Origin: an uncultured Pseudomonadota bacterium | GTDB lineage: Bacteria > Pseudomonadota > Alphaproteobacteria > RF32 > CAG-239 | NCBI GenBank assembly: GCA_902495305.1 | Contig: CABUWG010000007.1 | Coordinates: 1 to 50,605 of the forward strand | DNA length: 50,605 nt | Reading direction: 5' to 3' | In this document: piece after piece, positions 17,253 to 26,160 of the stretch | Layout: every line of letters starts with the position of its first letter | Position numbering within the stretch: position 1 is the first letter of the stretch | The notes under the pieces: generated by a model | The model's database searches: none | Told to the model about the DNA's origin: nothing | The model's input: the letters and a program-made list of their open reading frames with translations, nothing else | Program-made: the position numbers and the translations under genes

Positions 17253-18911
17253 TTAATTAATAATATTCAGCCTTTTCAGCGTCCGCTCTTTCCCGAGCAC
17301 CTTCATAATGGAACAGAGATCAGGGCTGTTTGTCCGTCCGGTAATCAACACGCGCAACACAGTCGCCACATCCGAAACGCTGCCCTTATAAGCCTCCGGA
17401 TTCTTAGAATATTCCTTCGGATTTTTGGCATAGCCGTTAGCCAGTGCAAAATCTTTCACCTTGGCAAACCACTCGTTCTTGTCATCATTCTCATCATAAG
17501 TTGAAACAAATGCCTTAACAATCTCCTGCATATTTTCCATACTCAGATTCGGAACCAGTTTGAGAACGTCATCTTTGGTCAGGACAAACTCCTCATCAAA
17601 GAAATATCTTATCTCATCCCAAATGCCGGAAAAAGTTACATAGTCTTTTCTGACGCGATCGCAGTTGCTGCGCTCAATATCAAGAATCTGCTTGAAATAT
17701 GCGCTGTTGGCATCCAGCCGTTTCTGCATCTCCGGATCATATTTTGCCGCCCATTGATACAAACGGTCATAAAGCTCGTCACAGCTCAGAGTCGCAATAA
17801 ACTCTTTGCTGATGTCTTCCAGCTTGACAAAGTCCAAAAGCGGACCGCTGTTATTAAGCTTGCTGATTTTAAAGTCAAAATCTTTATAAGTCTTATCGGG
17901 ATTGGCCTTTTTATAGTCCTCAAAATCAGAGTTGGCCAAATTCATCAAATAATCGATAACCGCCTCTTTCGGATAACCTTTTTCACCATAAAAAGCCACA
18001 TTAGCCTCAGGATCTTTACGCTTGCTGAGCTTACGGCGCGCCCCTTCGTCAAGTTTCTGAATCGGCGCAATATGCCCATACTTCGGCGCCTTCCAGCCCA
18101 TGGCATCAAACAACTGAACATGCAGCGGCAAAGACGACAACCACTCATCGCCGCGCACCACATGCGTTGTCCCCATCAAATGGTCATCAACAATATGGGC
18201 AAAATGATAAGTCGGCAGCCCGTCTGATTTTAAGATAACAATATCCAAATCATTTTCCGGAAAAAAGCGCTTGCCGCGCAAAATATCTTCAACGGCAATT
18301 TTATTAATGTATTTTCCCGGAGATTTAAAACGGATAACAAACGGCTTTCCGGCATCCAGATTAGCCTTAACCTGCTCTTCGGTCAGATTGCGGTCTCTGG
18401 CCCACAAGCCGTAATACCCCGGACGCCCGCCGGCTTTGGTCTGCCGTTCGCGCATGGCCTCAATTTCTTCTTCGGTGCAAAAACACGGATAAGCCAAGCC
18501 CTTTTCCAAAAGCTGTTTAACATAAGCCTGATAAATATCCTTGCGTTTGCTTTGGGTGTAAGGACCGTAAGCGCCGGTCTCCTCATTTTCATTCACCGGC
18601 CCCTCGTCAACAACCAGGCCGTATTCGCCCAACGAACGAATAATCAAATCTGTCGCGCCTTCAATCTCGCGCTTGGTATCGGTATCTTCAATCCGCAAAA
18701 TAAACACGCCGTTGCTCTGATGTGCAAAACGCTCTGAAATCAGTGCCGCATAAATACCGCCGATATGCATAAAACCGGTCGGGCTCGGGGCAATACGAGT
18801 CACATACTGGCTGTCGGACAGCTGACGCGGCGGATATCTTTTTTCAATTTCTTCCACTGCCAAAATATTATCACCCATCAGACGGTCAATTGTTTCTTTT
18901 GATAATGCCAT
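17253..18911 (-). CDS. gltX: Glutamyl-tRNA synthetase, clostridial-looking form
   Basis: The 552-residue class I synthetase has the HIGH-type motif APSPTGFMHIGG at 41-52 and the KMSKS-type motif KLSKR at 294-298. The core includes CFCTEEEIE and the TTHVVRGDEWLSS segment. It charges tRNA-Glu, and possibly tRNA-Gln where gatCAB is present. An N-terminal extension of about 35 residues precedes the catalytic fold (bacterial GltX usually starts with the HIGH region), and the total is about 80 residues longer than common proteobacterial enzymes. This layout and wording (GGVF/IEDTD, YYGLWARDRNLT) resemble Clostridia and Lachnospiraceae GltX as I remember them, so transfer is possible. Start: ATG at 18911 (GAGAG upstream); a TTG at 18917 is less likely. 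Confidence 0.95.
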   Translation of the reverse strand: MALSKETIDRLMGDNILAVEEIEKRYPPRQLSDSQYVTRIAPSPTGFMHIGGIYAALISERFAHQSNGVFILRIEDTDTKREIEGATDLIIRSLGEYGLVVDEGPVNENEETGAYGPYTQSKRKDIYQAYVKQLLEKGLAYPCFCTEEEIEAMRERQTKAGGRPGYYGLWARDRNLTEEQVKANLDAGKPFVIRFKSPGKYINKIAVEDILRGKRFFPENDLDIVILKSDGLPTYHFAHIVDDHLMGTTHVVRGDEWLSSLPLHVQLFDAMGWKAPKYGHIAPIQKLDEGARRKLSKRKDPEANVAFYGEKGYPKEAVIDYLMNLANSDFEDYKKANPDKTYKDFDFKISKLNNSGPLLDFVKLEDISKEFIATLSCDELYDRLYQWAAKYDPEMQKRLDANSAYFKQILDIERSNCDRVRKDYVTFSGIWDEIRYFFDEEFVLTKDDVLKLVPNLSMENMQEIVKAFVSTYDENDDKNEWFAKVKDFALANGYAKNPKEYSKNPEAYKGSVSDVATVLRVLITGRTNSPDLCSIMKVLGKERTLKRLNIIN

Positions 18912-19068
18912 TTTCAACTCTCATAAAAAACGTTAAACTTACTCGGAATTTATCACAAAAATATAATTAAGCAAGCATTTTTACACCACAGGAAAACAAG
19001 ATTCATTTGCAGAAAATTTACTTTTCGCTGCTATATTAACCTCATTATATTTAAGAAAGAAGGAAACC

Positions 19069-20235
19069 ATGGATAACGCAATTTGCTTGCACAACGCAAC
19101 GGTCTTAACCGGATTTTCGGTCATGGAACATTGCGCAGTTTATATAAAAGACAACAAAATCGCCGATGTTTTTAATGAAAGCCGCTTTCTCCACAAACAA
19201 TTCAGCCCCAAAGTCAACATCATAAACGTCAACGGTGCTTACATCGCCCCCGGCTTTATCGATACGCATATCCACGGCATCGGTGGCTGCGGCACGGACG
19301 ACAATACCGCCGCGTCCATATTAAAAATGTCGGAAATTCTGGCTTCTTACGGCGTCACGTCATTTTTCCCGACAATTTATTCCGGCACCGAAGACCAGAT
19401 GATAAAAAGCATAAAAGCTGTTATCAAAGCCATGGGCAAAGAAAAAGGCGCCCGCATTCTGGGCATTCATCTGGAAGGGCCGTTCATCTCGGCCGAAAGG
19501 CTCGGCGTACAGTCAGCCGATTCGATAAGTCCGGTAAACCTCAAACTGATGGAAAAACTGTACAAAGCCGCCAAAGGGCATATCATCAGCATGACCGTTG
19601 CGCCGGAACTCAAAAACATGCGCGACCTTGCCTTATATTGCATAGAAAAAAACATCAACCTGCAGGCCGGCCATACCAACGCCGCTTATAAGAACATGGT
19701 CGAAGGCATGCAGGTCCGCATCTTGCATACCACTCACCTGTTTAATGCCATGAGCCGGATTCACCACCGCGACCCCGGCGCCGTCGGCGCAGTCTTTATC
19801 CATCCGGAAATCGCCTGTGAACTGATTTGTGACGGTGTTCACGTTGACCCGAACCTGATAAAGCTGCTGGTCAATATCAAACCGCATGACAAGCTTGTTC
19901 TGGTAACGGATTCCCTCAAGCCGACCAAACAAAAAGCCGACAAACTTTTTGCCAACGGCGAAGAAGTCTATCTTGATAAATGTTTTTATCGCAAATCCGA
20001 TAACGTCATTGCCGGCTCGGCCTTGACCATGATTGACGGTGTCCGCAATCTGGTTTCCTGGGGGCTCTCGCATGAACAGGCGGTAAAAATGGCCTCTACC
20101 AATCCGGCGGCCGTCCATAAAATCGCCGGCAAGGGGCAGATTGCTCCCGGCTATGATGCAGATTTAGTTGTTTTTAACGAAGATTTTCATATAATCAAAA
20201 CCATTATCAACGGCAAAATTTTTCAGGAGAAATAA
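19069..20235 (+). CDS. nagA: N-acetylglucosamine-6-phosphate deacetylase
   Basis: The 388-residue amidohydrolase removes acetate from GlcNAc-6-P to give GlcN-6-P in amino-sugar catabolism and cell-wall recycling. It shows DTHIHGIGG (first metal histidines), LGIHLEGPF with the metal Glu, the pair GHTNA and THLFNAM with His ligands, and the catalytic-Asp segment LVTDSL. The small N- and C-terminal beta-sandwich parts (ATVLTGF; GKGQIAPGYDADLVVF) complete the fold. Length matches the family. A GAAGGAAA site precedes the ATG. The nagB ATG comes one base after the stop, with its AGGAGA site inside the nagA end. Confidence 0.97.
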   Translation: MDNAICLHNATVLTGFSVMEHCAVYIKDNKIADVFNESRFLHKQFSPKVNIINVNGAYIAPGFIDTHIHGIGGCGTDDNTAASILKMSEILASYGVTSFFPTIYSGTEDQMIKSIKAVIKAMGKEKGARILGIHLEGPFISAERLGVQSADSISPVNLKLMEKLYKAAKGHIISMTVAPELKNMRDLALYCIEKNINLQAGHTNAAYKNMVEGMQVRILHTTHLFNAMSRIHHRDPGAVGAVFIHPEIACELICDGVHVDPNLIKLLVNIKPHDKLVLVTDSLKPTKQKADKLFANGEEVYLDKCFYRKSDNVIAGSALTMIDGVRNLVSWGLSHEQAVKMASTNPAAVHKIAGKGQIAPGYDADLVVFNEDFHIIKTIINGKIFQEK

Positions 20236-20236
20236 A

Positions 20237-21040
20237 ATGCGCTTAATCATCCGTCCCGACTACGACACCCTTTCAAACTGGGCTGCCAATTACATTGCTT
20301 ATAAAATCAACGGCGCCCACCCCACGCCGCAAAAACCTTTTGTTCTCGGCCTCCCGACCGGCTCAACGCCGCTCGGAACTTACAAAGAGCTGATTAACCT
20401 GCACAAACAGGGCAAACTCTCTTTTGAAAACGTTATTACTTTTAACATGGACGAATATATCGGACTGGATGAAAACCACCCGCAAAGCTACCACTATTTT
20501 ATGTGGGAAAACTTTTTCAAACACATCAACATCAAACGTGAGAACGTCCATATTCTGAACGGCATGACCAAAGACTATGCCAAAGAATGCGCCGATTATG
20601 AAGAAAAAATCAAAGCCTGCGGCGGTATTGACCTCTTTCTCGGCGGCGTCGGCTCCGACGGCCATATTGCTTTCAACGAGCCGGGATCTTCTTTGTCTTC
20701 CCGCACAAGGGTCAAAACCCTGACCTCGGAAACCGTCAAAGCCAACTCGCGCTTTTTTAACCATGATATCAGCAAGGTTCCGACCACGGCCCTTACCGTA
20801 GGGGTCGGCACCATTACCGACGCGCGCGAAGTCATGATTCTCGCTTCCGGTCAAAACAAAGCCCGCGCGCTGCACCATGCCGTCGAAGGCAGCATCAACC
20901 ATATGTGGACGGTCAGCATTCTGCAAATGCACCAACACGCGATTATTGTCTGCGACGAAGACGCAACCAATGAGCTGAAGGCTGACACCGTAAAATATTT
21001 CAAAGATATTGAAAAGGCCAACTTCAGAAATACAATTTAA
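20237..21040 (+). CDS. nagB: Glucosamine-6-phosphate deaminase
   Basis: The 267-residue protein matches NagB along its length: LGLPTGSTPLGTYKEL (phosphate site), FNMDEYIGLDENHPQSY with the catalytic Asp near residue 70, GGVGSDGHIAFNEPGSSLSSRT, and VGVGTITDAREVMILASG. It converts GlcN-6-P to fructose-6-P and ammonia, feeding glycolysis. It is one cistron with nagA. No NagC/NagR-type repressor gene or PTS component is adjacent, so uptake and control must be encoded elsewhere. A strong terminator follows at 21066. Confidence 0.97.
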   Translation: MRLIIRPDYDTLSNWAANYIAYKINGAHPTPQKPFVLGLPTGSTPLGTYKELINLHKQGKLSFENVITFNMDEYIGLDENHPQSYHYFMWENFFKHINIKRENVHILNGMTKDYAKECADYEEKIKACGGIDLFLGGVGSDGHIAFNEPGSSLSSRTRVKTLTSETVKANSRFFNHDISKVPTTALTVGVGTITDAREVMILASGQNKARALHHAVEGSINHMWTVSILQMHQHAIIVCDEDATNELKADTVKYFKDIEKANFRNTI

Positions 21041-21065
21041 CCATCAATAAAGACGTCCTGTGTAC

Positions 21066-21091
21066 AGCCTCCCTCTCGGGAGGCTTTTTTT
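21066..21091 (+). terminator. Intrinsic terminator of nagAB
   Basis: Perfect 8-bp GC-rich stem (AGCCTCCC/GGGAGGCT) with a TCTC tetraloop and an eight-T tail. Confidence 0.93.
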
Positions 21092-21184
21092 TACTTTTCC
21101 ACTATACGCTTTAACTGTTGACAAATCAGGCATTCTCCGTCATCCTAAGATAAATTGCATGACAACAATTTAGAAAAGAAAAAC

Positions 21185-22372
21185 ATGAAAATCGTTATAT
21201 ATCGGAAAAGCCCGCTTATTGGCACTCATGGCGGCATAGAAAAAGTCATCAGCGCCTTTGCCAACGCCTTTACAGCCAAAGGACATGAAATTGTGATTAT
21301 AACCCGTGACAAAAGAAAAGGCTCGCTTTTCTTTCCGGTCGCCCCCAACGTCCGCCTCATTAATCTGCATAGCGCCACACAAAAGAATTGGAACATTTTT
21401 CGCCAAGGTGTCTATGAAATTTGCCGCCATACTAAAAACGGAACACAATTTTTGCAAAAACACCCTTTTTTCGACCGAGAAAAAGCCGTGGCCGATATCA
21501 TTAGCACAGAAATAGCAAAAATAAATCCTGATATCATCTTGTCATCAGGTATTGTCGATAGTATTGACTTATTGCACGGGCAAAAGCTTGATATTCCGAT
21601 AATCCAAATGCTCCATTGTCTTCCCTCCTTTTATATGCGCGCCAAAAATGAAATTACCCGGCATAACTTCGCAGAGGTCCTAAACAAAATCTCTTGCGCC
21701 CAAGTTCTCCTCCCATCATACATTGAAAACTTTCGTCCTTATTATAACGGAGAAATTGCGCCTATTGGAAACTTTGTAGAGCAAACGGAACAAAACATTT
21801 CTTACGATAAGAATAAGAAAAAATATTCCATCATTTATATGGCCAGATTAAATCCTGTCAAGCAACAAGACTTGTTAATCAAAGCTTTTGCATTGCTCGC
21901 CCCGCAATACCCTGACTGGGAGGTCAATTTATGGGGAACATCTGAAAGCGCTCAATACGAAAAATTAAAAAAATTGATACTCAAACTCAATGTAGAAAAA
22001 CAAATTTTTCTCAGAGGCGTTACGAAAGAAACTCAAAAAGAGTTGTTAAAATCTGATATCTGTGCTTGTCCATCAACCTTTGAAGGTTTCTCCCTATCTT
22101 TAACAGAAGCAATGTCTGTCGGACTTCCCTGCATCGGCCTGAAAACAGCCAGTTGTGTTAATGAGCTGATTGTCGATGATGTTAATGGCTATCTTACTGA
22201 TAACACCCCGGAAGACTTTGCGGCTAAACTGAAAATATTGATGGATTCTCATGAAAAACGTCAGCACTTCGGCCTTGCCGGCAAAGAAAAAATGAAACAA
22301 TATAGTCCGGAAAGTATCTGGAATAAATGGGAAAAATTAATCAAAGAAACTGTTGAGAATCATCATGCCTGA
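21185..22372 (+). CDS. Family 4 glycosyltransferase
   Basis: The 395-residue enzyme starts at ATG 21185 (MKIVIYRKS), which begins the expected first beta-strand; an upstream frame extension to 21155 is not needed. It has two Rossmann-like GT-B halves, with GTHGGIEKVI at the N-terminal donor loop, the mid-protein strand IIYMARLNPVKQQ, and the C-terminal E-x7-E motif EGFSLSLTE followed by AMSVGLPCIG. It should transfer a sugar from an NDP-sugar to a growing surface glycan. The ribosome site is weak (AGAAAAG). The next gene overlaps by 8 bases. Similarity of the C-terminal half to the GT4 at 24371 (SVNELIVD or CVNELIVD, then NGYL) suggests paralogues. Confidence 0.93.
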   Translation: MKIVIYRKSPLIGTHGGIEKVISAFANAFTAKGHEIVIITRDKRKGSLFFPVAPNVRLINLHSATQKNWNIFRQGVYEICRHTKNGTQFLQKHPFFDREKAVADIISTEIAKINPDIILSSGIVDSIDLLHGQKLDIPIIQMLHCLPSFYMRAKNEITRHNFAEVLNKISCAQVLLPSYIENFRPYYNGEIAPIGNFVEQTEQNISYDKNKKKYSIIYMARLNPVKQQDLLIKAFALLAPQYPDWEVNLWGTSESAQYEKLKKLILKLNVEKQIFLRGVTKETQKELLKSDICACPSTFEGFSLSLTEAMSVGLPCIGLKTASCVNELIVDDVNGYLTDNTPEDFAAKLKILMDSHEKRQHFGLAGKEKMKQYSPESIWNKWEKLIKETVENHHA

Positions 22373-23333
22373 AATTTCCGTCATCATGCCGGTTTATAAC
22401 ACCCAACCTCAGCATCTTCAACCGGCAATAGAAAGTATTTTAAAACAGAGTTTTAGCGATTTTGAACTTCTGATAATTGATGACTGTTCCACCGAGGACA
22501 TATCCGAAGCCATAAAAGATTTTGCCGACCCGCGCATCCGTTTTGTAAAAGCCGAAAAAAACGGCGGTGCCGGTCAGGCCCGTAATCTCGGATTATCTCA
22601 GGCAAAAGGAAAATACATCGCTTTAATGGATTCTGACGACATTGCCCACCCCCAACGTTTGCAAATCGAATATGATTATCTTGAACAACATCCGCAAACA
22701 GACATCCTCGGTTCTTATATACAACGTTTTCCGAAAAAGAAAACGTTGAAAATGCCGCTCAAACATGAAGACATTATCCATGAGAATATTTTTCTCAGTT
22801 GTACAATAGCCACCCCGTCAATCATGTTCAGGGCAAATTCAAAAATTCGCTACCAAAAGGAATACCGAATAGCAGAAGATTATGAACTCTGGCTGCGTAT
22901 GGCTGATAAATTTCACTTTGCCAACTTACCAAAAATCTTGCTTGATTACCGCTGGGAAGGACAAAATATCACAATCACCCAAAATGATAAACAAGTAAAA
23001 ACCGCTGCTGAACTTCAAACCGCCAAATGGATTGAAATCGCTCAATCCGGCACGGAACATCAAATGCTGTTGATAAAATTTGTCTGCAAAGAAACACTCT
23101 CGGAAAAAGAAATCGCGGAAGTTGCCGGCTTCATAACAAGGTTATTGCAGAAAACAGAGGAAACGACCTACCTAAACCGCTCCAAAGCCCTAAAATACCT
23201 GCAAAAACTGCTCAAACGCATCATCCGCAAAACGCCGGATAAAGACTATGCCCGCCGCCTGTGCCGCTCTCCTCTTGCCAAAGCGCTGAAACTGCCGTTC
23301 TTATTCAAACTCAAAATAAAACTGGGCAAATAA
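22365..23333 (+). CDS. Family 2 glycosyltransferase
   Basis: The ATG at 22365 lies inside the end of the preceding gene, indicating translational coupling; a TTG four codons earlier is less likely. The 322-residue GT-A enzyme begins ISVIMPVYNT, has the first metal/nucleotide-binding Asp region LLIIDDCSTED, and the DxD-like motif MDSDD near residue 88, followed by acceptor-domain residues EDYELWLRMAD. The last roughly 60 residues are strongly basic (LKYLQKLLKRIIRK), probably a membrane-surface contact. The sugar cannot be predicted. It ends the plus-strand half of the glycan cluster. Confidence 0.93.
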   Translation: MPEISVIMPVYNTQPQHLQPAIESILKQSFSDFELLIIDDCSTEDISEAIKDFADPRIRFVKAEKNGGAGQARNLGLSQAKGKYIALMDSDDIAHPQRLQIEYDYLEQHPQTDILGSYIQRFPKKKTLKMPLKHEDIIHENIFLSCTIATPSIMFRANSKIRYQKEYRIAEDYELWLRMADKFHFANLPKILLDYRWEGQNITITQNDKQVKTAAELQTAKWIEIAQSGTEHQMLLIKFVCKETLSEKEIAEVAGFITRLLQKTEETTYLNRSKALKYLQKLLKRIIRKTPDKDYARRLCRSPLAKALKLPFLFKLKIKLGK

Positions 23334-23351
23334 CGTTTCTTTTGAAAACAC

Positions 23352-23388
23352 AAAAACGGCGGCAATTTTATTTTATCTTTGCCGCCGT
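23352..23388 (-). terminator. Terminator between convergent glycan operons
   Basis: A perfect 10-bp GC-rich stem (23356-23365 with 23379-23388) has a T-run on the minus strand side, so it mainly ends the minus-strand operon. Confidence 0.8.
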
Positions 23389-23406
23389 AATTCTCGTGCC
23401 TCTCTG

Positions 23407-24291
23407 TTAATCTTTCACCCGCATTTTAAGCTTGGCAAGATATTTGAAAATACTAAAGTCGGACTTATTACAAATCTCCTCACACCAGAAAAACATATCC
23501 CAAGGCCTTTTGTTCTCAGAAGTCTGATAATAAGCATCACCGACAATCATCTTCTTTTTGGCCCAGTATTCAGCACTCTTGCTGTAATAATGATTAATCT
23601 GTACATCGGCTTTTTTCCGGCAGCTCCCCGGAATAAAAAACAAAACGGCATTATCCGGCGCCAGCTTGCCCCAGATTTTGAACCGGCAGTAATGCGACAG
23701 ATGAAAATCTTTAATCCGCTTCGACCAGTGCGTATTCAAAAACATTTTGGAACTGGAGATAATGTCGGAACAAACCGTAAACTGCTCAATCAGCGTCTTT
23801 GAGCGGTCTTCTTCCGTCACGCCGGCAGAACCGAACATTCGCCAAAAGGCCGAAACCAGAGGATAGCGCTCATAATTTTTGAGCCAGTCCGGAATAGATT
23901 TCCACTTTACCGGACAAACATATTCATCCAGATCAATAAAGCCGATCCAGTTGCTCTCGCCGCTGTATTTTGCCACGCAATCATTATAGGCCGCCCGTTG
24001 TCCGTGTTCTACCGGCCAGTCCGTCAGCGTTACAATGCCGTCTTTGATATACGGCGCCAAAACCTTTTTATAATTGTCGTCCGAAAAATTATTATACAAA
24101 TAAAAATGCTCTACGCCCGCCGTCAGATGATACTCAATCCATTCCCGCAAATATTTTCCTTCATTTTTAAAAATGGCACAGACGGAAACATAATATTTCT
24201 TGTCAAATTTCTGCTTCCGGTAAAACAACCGGATAAGAAAAAGGTAAAAAGCATTCCGGACAACTTTCAAATACCCGCTCAGTTTTTTCAT
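23407..24291 (-). CDS. GT92/DUF23-like glycosyltransferase
   Basis: From ATG 24291 (AAGGA upstream) the protein has 294 residues; an in-frame ATG at 24324 is rejected for lack of a site. Motifs fit the GT92-like group: SVCAIFKNEGKYLREWIEYH, FYLYNNFSDDN, and DLDEYVCP with a DxD pair, followed by QINHYYSKS. This pattern is seen in bacterial glycan clusters and resembles the CAZy GT92 catalytic core, though substrate specificity is unknown. An N-terminal hydrophobic/basic stretch (AFYLFLIRLFYRK) may associate with the membrane. It is the last gene of the minus-strand glycan block, 80 bases after the GT4 stop, with a long hairpin in that gap. Confidence 0.85.
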   Translation of the reverse strand: MKKLSGYLKVVRNAFYLFLIRLFYRKQKFDKKYYVSVCAIFKNEGKYLREWIEYHLTAGVEHFYLYNNFSDDNYKKVLAPYIKDGIVTLTDWPVEHGQRAAYNDCVAKYSGESNWIGFIDLDEYVCPVKWKSIPDWLKNYERYPLVSAFWRMFGSAGVTEEDRSKTLIEQFTVCSDIISSSKMFLNTHWSKRIKDFHLSHYCRFKIWGKLAPDNAVLFFIPGSCRKKADVQINHYYSKSAEYWAKKKMIVGDAYYQTSENKRPWDMFFWCEEICNKSDFSIFKYLAKLKMRVKD

Positions 24292-24308
24292 CGTTTTTTC
24301 CTTATATA

Positions 24309-24354
24309 TGACAATGCCTGACAAGGTGTAATCCGATTACGGCCATTGTCAGGC
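24309..24354. repeat. Overlapping alternative hairpins in an intergenic gap
   Basis: Two mutually exclusive stems share bases. TGACAATG (24309-24316) pairs with CATTGTCA (24344-24351), or GCCTGACAA (24316-24324) pairs with TTGTCAGGC (24346-24354). The apex has a further GTAATC/GATTAC pairing. No T-run follows on either strand. Confidence 0.6.
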
Positions 24355-24370
24355 TAAAAATTATAATATG

Positions 24371-25489
24371 TTATTTTTCTTTGACAGTCTTTTTAATCAG
24401 CTCATCCCACTGCTCTGCCACAAGCTCCGGCGCATAAGCCTTCATGTCTTCAACGGCATTCCGTCCAAGCCTGATGCGCAATTCTTTATCACTCATCAGC
24501 AACCTGAGTTTTTCGGCAAAGTCATCAACATCTTCCGCCAGATATCCGTTATGCCCGTCCACAATCAGCTCGTTGACCGACGGTGTTTCCTTAAAACCGA
24601 TACTGGGCAGTCCGATAGCCATGCCGTCAGCCAGCGCCAGAGAAAATCCTTCATGCAGGCTGGCAAAAGCATGAATATCGGCCGTGCGATAGACTTCCTG
24701 AATATTGTCGCTGAATCCCATAATATGAATATTCTTCTCAATTCCGTATTTCTGAGCCAGAGCCATCAGCTCTTCATTATAATTCTGATACTTCTGCAGT
24801 CCCCAAAACTCAACAACCCAGTCCGGAAAATCTTTGGCAATCTTGGCAAACGCCTCTACAATCAGGTGCTGCCGCTTTCCTTCTTTTTCCACACGCGCCA
24901 CATAGATAATGCGCTTTTTTTCATTTTCCAAATCAACCCGTCCGCTTTCGGGAATCTGCACCACTTCATTGGGTACGGTCGCCACTTTCGTCTTGCCGAA
25001 ATAAGGCGCAATCGTCTTTTCGTAAGACTTCATCAACACATGAAAAACACTCACCTGCTCGGCGCATTTTTTATAAATCTGCCATTTTGAACGCTTCTGA
25101 AAACGTCCGAGCATTGCCGGCGGATAACAATGCATCATCATTACAATCGGAATATTATGCTTTTGCAAAAAAGCCACGTTATACAAATCAACCAGAAAAT
25201 AGCAAAAAATAATATCGGGTTTTTCCTGCTCGATAAACCGGTTAAAACGAAAAACCGGCGTTCCCAGAATCTCTCGGGTCCGGTGCCAAAAATTCACCAG
25301 CGGATTTTTGGTCTTGCCGTTCAGGTTGGTAAACTTAACCCCGTCCGGCAAAACCACACCGCTGCCCTGCTTGCGATAAGTATCGCAGACAACATGAACC
25401 TCATGCCCTTTCAAAACAAGCGAACTGACAAATTGCCCCAAAAATTTTGTATTCAAAACATTGCGGTCTTTCACCACCATAATCTTCAT
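24371..25489 (-). CDS. Family 4 glycosyltransferase
   Basis: The 372-residue GT-B protein has the strand MKIMVVKDRN at its start, MMMHCYPPAM in the N-terminal half, IIYVARVEKEGKRQ at the start of the second Rossmann domain, and the nucleotide-sugar motif as EGFSLALAD, an E-x7-D form instead of E-x7-E. It is followed by GMAIGLPSIGF. It probably adds a hexose to a surface polysaccharide or LPS core. Its ATG overlaps the stop of the upstream gene (25486-25489), so the two are translated as a coupled pair. It is a likely paralogue of the GT4 at 21185. Confidence 0.92.
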   Translation of the reverse strand: MKIMVVKDRNVLNTKFLGQFVSSLVLKGHEVHVVCDTYRKQGSGVVLPDGVKFTNLNGKTKNPLVNFWHRTREILGTPVFRFNRFIEQEKPDIIFCYFLVDLYNVAFLQKHNIPIVMMMHCYPPAMLGRFQKRSKWQIYKKCAEQVSVFHVLMKSYEKTIAPYFGKTKVATVPNEVVQIPESGRVDLENEKKRIIYVARVEKEGKRQHLIVEAFAKIAKDFPDWVVEFWGLQKYQNYNEELMALAQKYGIEKNIHIMGFSDNIQEVYRTADIHAFASLHEGFSLALADGMAIGLPSIGFKETPSVNELIVDGHNGYLAEDVDDFAEKLRLLMSDKELRIRLGRNAVEDMKAYAPELVAEQWDELIKKTVKEK

Positions 25490-26154
25490 TTTCTCATTCC
25501 TCTTATTCTGGCAACAATTTTTTCAAAAAAAGCCATAAATCTGGGCGACGGCACCGACGTCCAAAAACAAACCGTCAGCCTGTCAATCCCGAGTTCCTCA
25601 CAAATATTCAGGCGGTGATGCCCCTGAAAAAGCTGATCCCGTGCCCCGAGATTGCGGTTAATCATCACAAAAATCGGCGACTTGTCATCATAACCGTTTT
25701 GCTTCAAGGACTGATAAAGCGTGTCATAACGCTTATGCCGCTCTTCCAGGCTCATAGCCCAGCGCTTGTTGGTCCAGTTATAGGCGTTTCCTTCATCACG
25801 CACGCCGCGTTTTAGCTTCATGGCCAAAACGTCCTGCAGCCGCATATGAAAACGCACAATCCCCTCCCGATAAAAACGGCGTTTCAGCGGTTTGAGCAAA
25901 TTAATAAAAAAACCCAACAAAGGATGATAAGTATAATAAACAAACCGGACAGGATAATATTCCGCGCCGGACGCCTGCGCCTTCTCCAAGGCTTCGGCAC
26001 CGGAAAACAGCGTTTCTTTTTGCTTTTCCTTAAGGCTTCCCGCCATAACCAGCGGTTCGCCGCCGGCCGCATACCCCGCATTTTTTTCAAGCAAAAGCAA
26101 TTCTGCAATCGGCAGCAAATAAGTCTCGGAAGAACAAGCCAGATATTTTTTCAT
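25486..26154 (-). CDS. Uncharacterised protein with ParB-like motif in a glycan operon
   Basis: The 222-residue protein matches no glycan enzyme that I recognise. Near residues 170-190 it reads LFQGHHRLNICEELGID, similar to the GHHR/DGHHRL motif of ParB/sulfiredoxin-like folds, where the His/Arg pair binds nucleotide. The region before it (PIFVMINRN) would supply the preceding strand. The N-terminal part is basic and includes ATP-independent-looking helices (LLKPLKRRFYREG). No signal peptide or membrane helix is seen. It lies between a GT2 (6 bases) and a GT4 (4-base overlap), so it belongs to the glycan operon. A kinase or nucleotide-binding modifier of the polysaccharide is one possibility; function is unknown. 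Confidence 0.8.
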   Translation of the reverse strand: MKKYLACSSETYLLPIAELLLLEKNAGYAAGGEPLVMAGSLKEKQKETLFSGAEALEKAQASGAEYYPVRFVYYTYHPLLGFFINLLKPLKRRFYREGIVRFHMRLQDVLAMKLKRGVRDEGNAYNWTNKRWAMSLEERHKRYDTLYQSLKQNGYDDKSPIFVMINRNLGARDQLFQGHHRLNICEELGIDRLTVCFWTSVPSPRFMAFFEKIVARIRGMRK

Positions 26155-26160
26155 GCAGTC

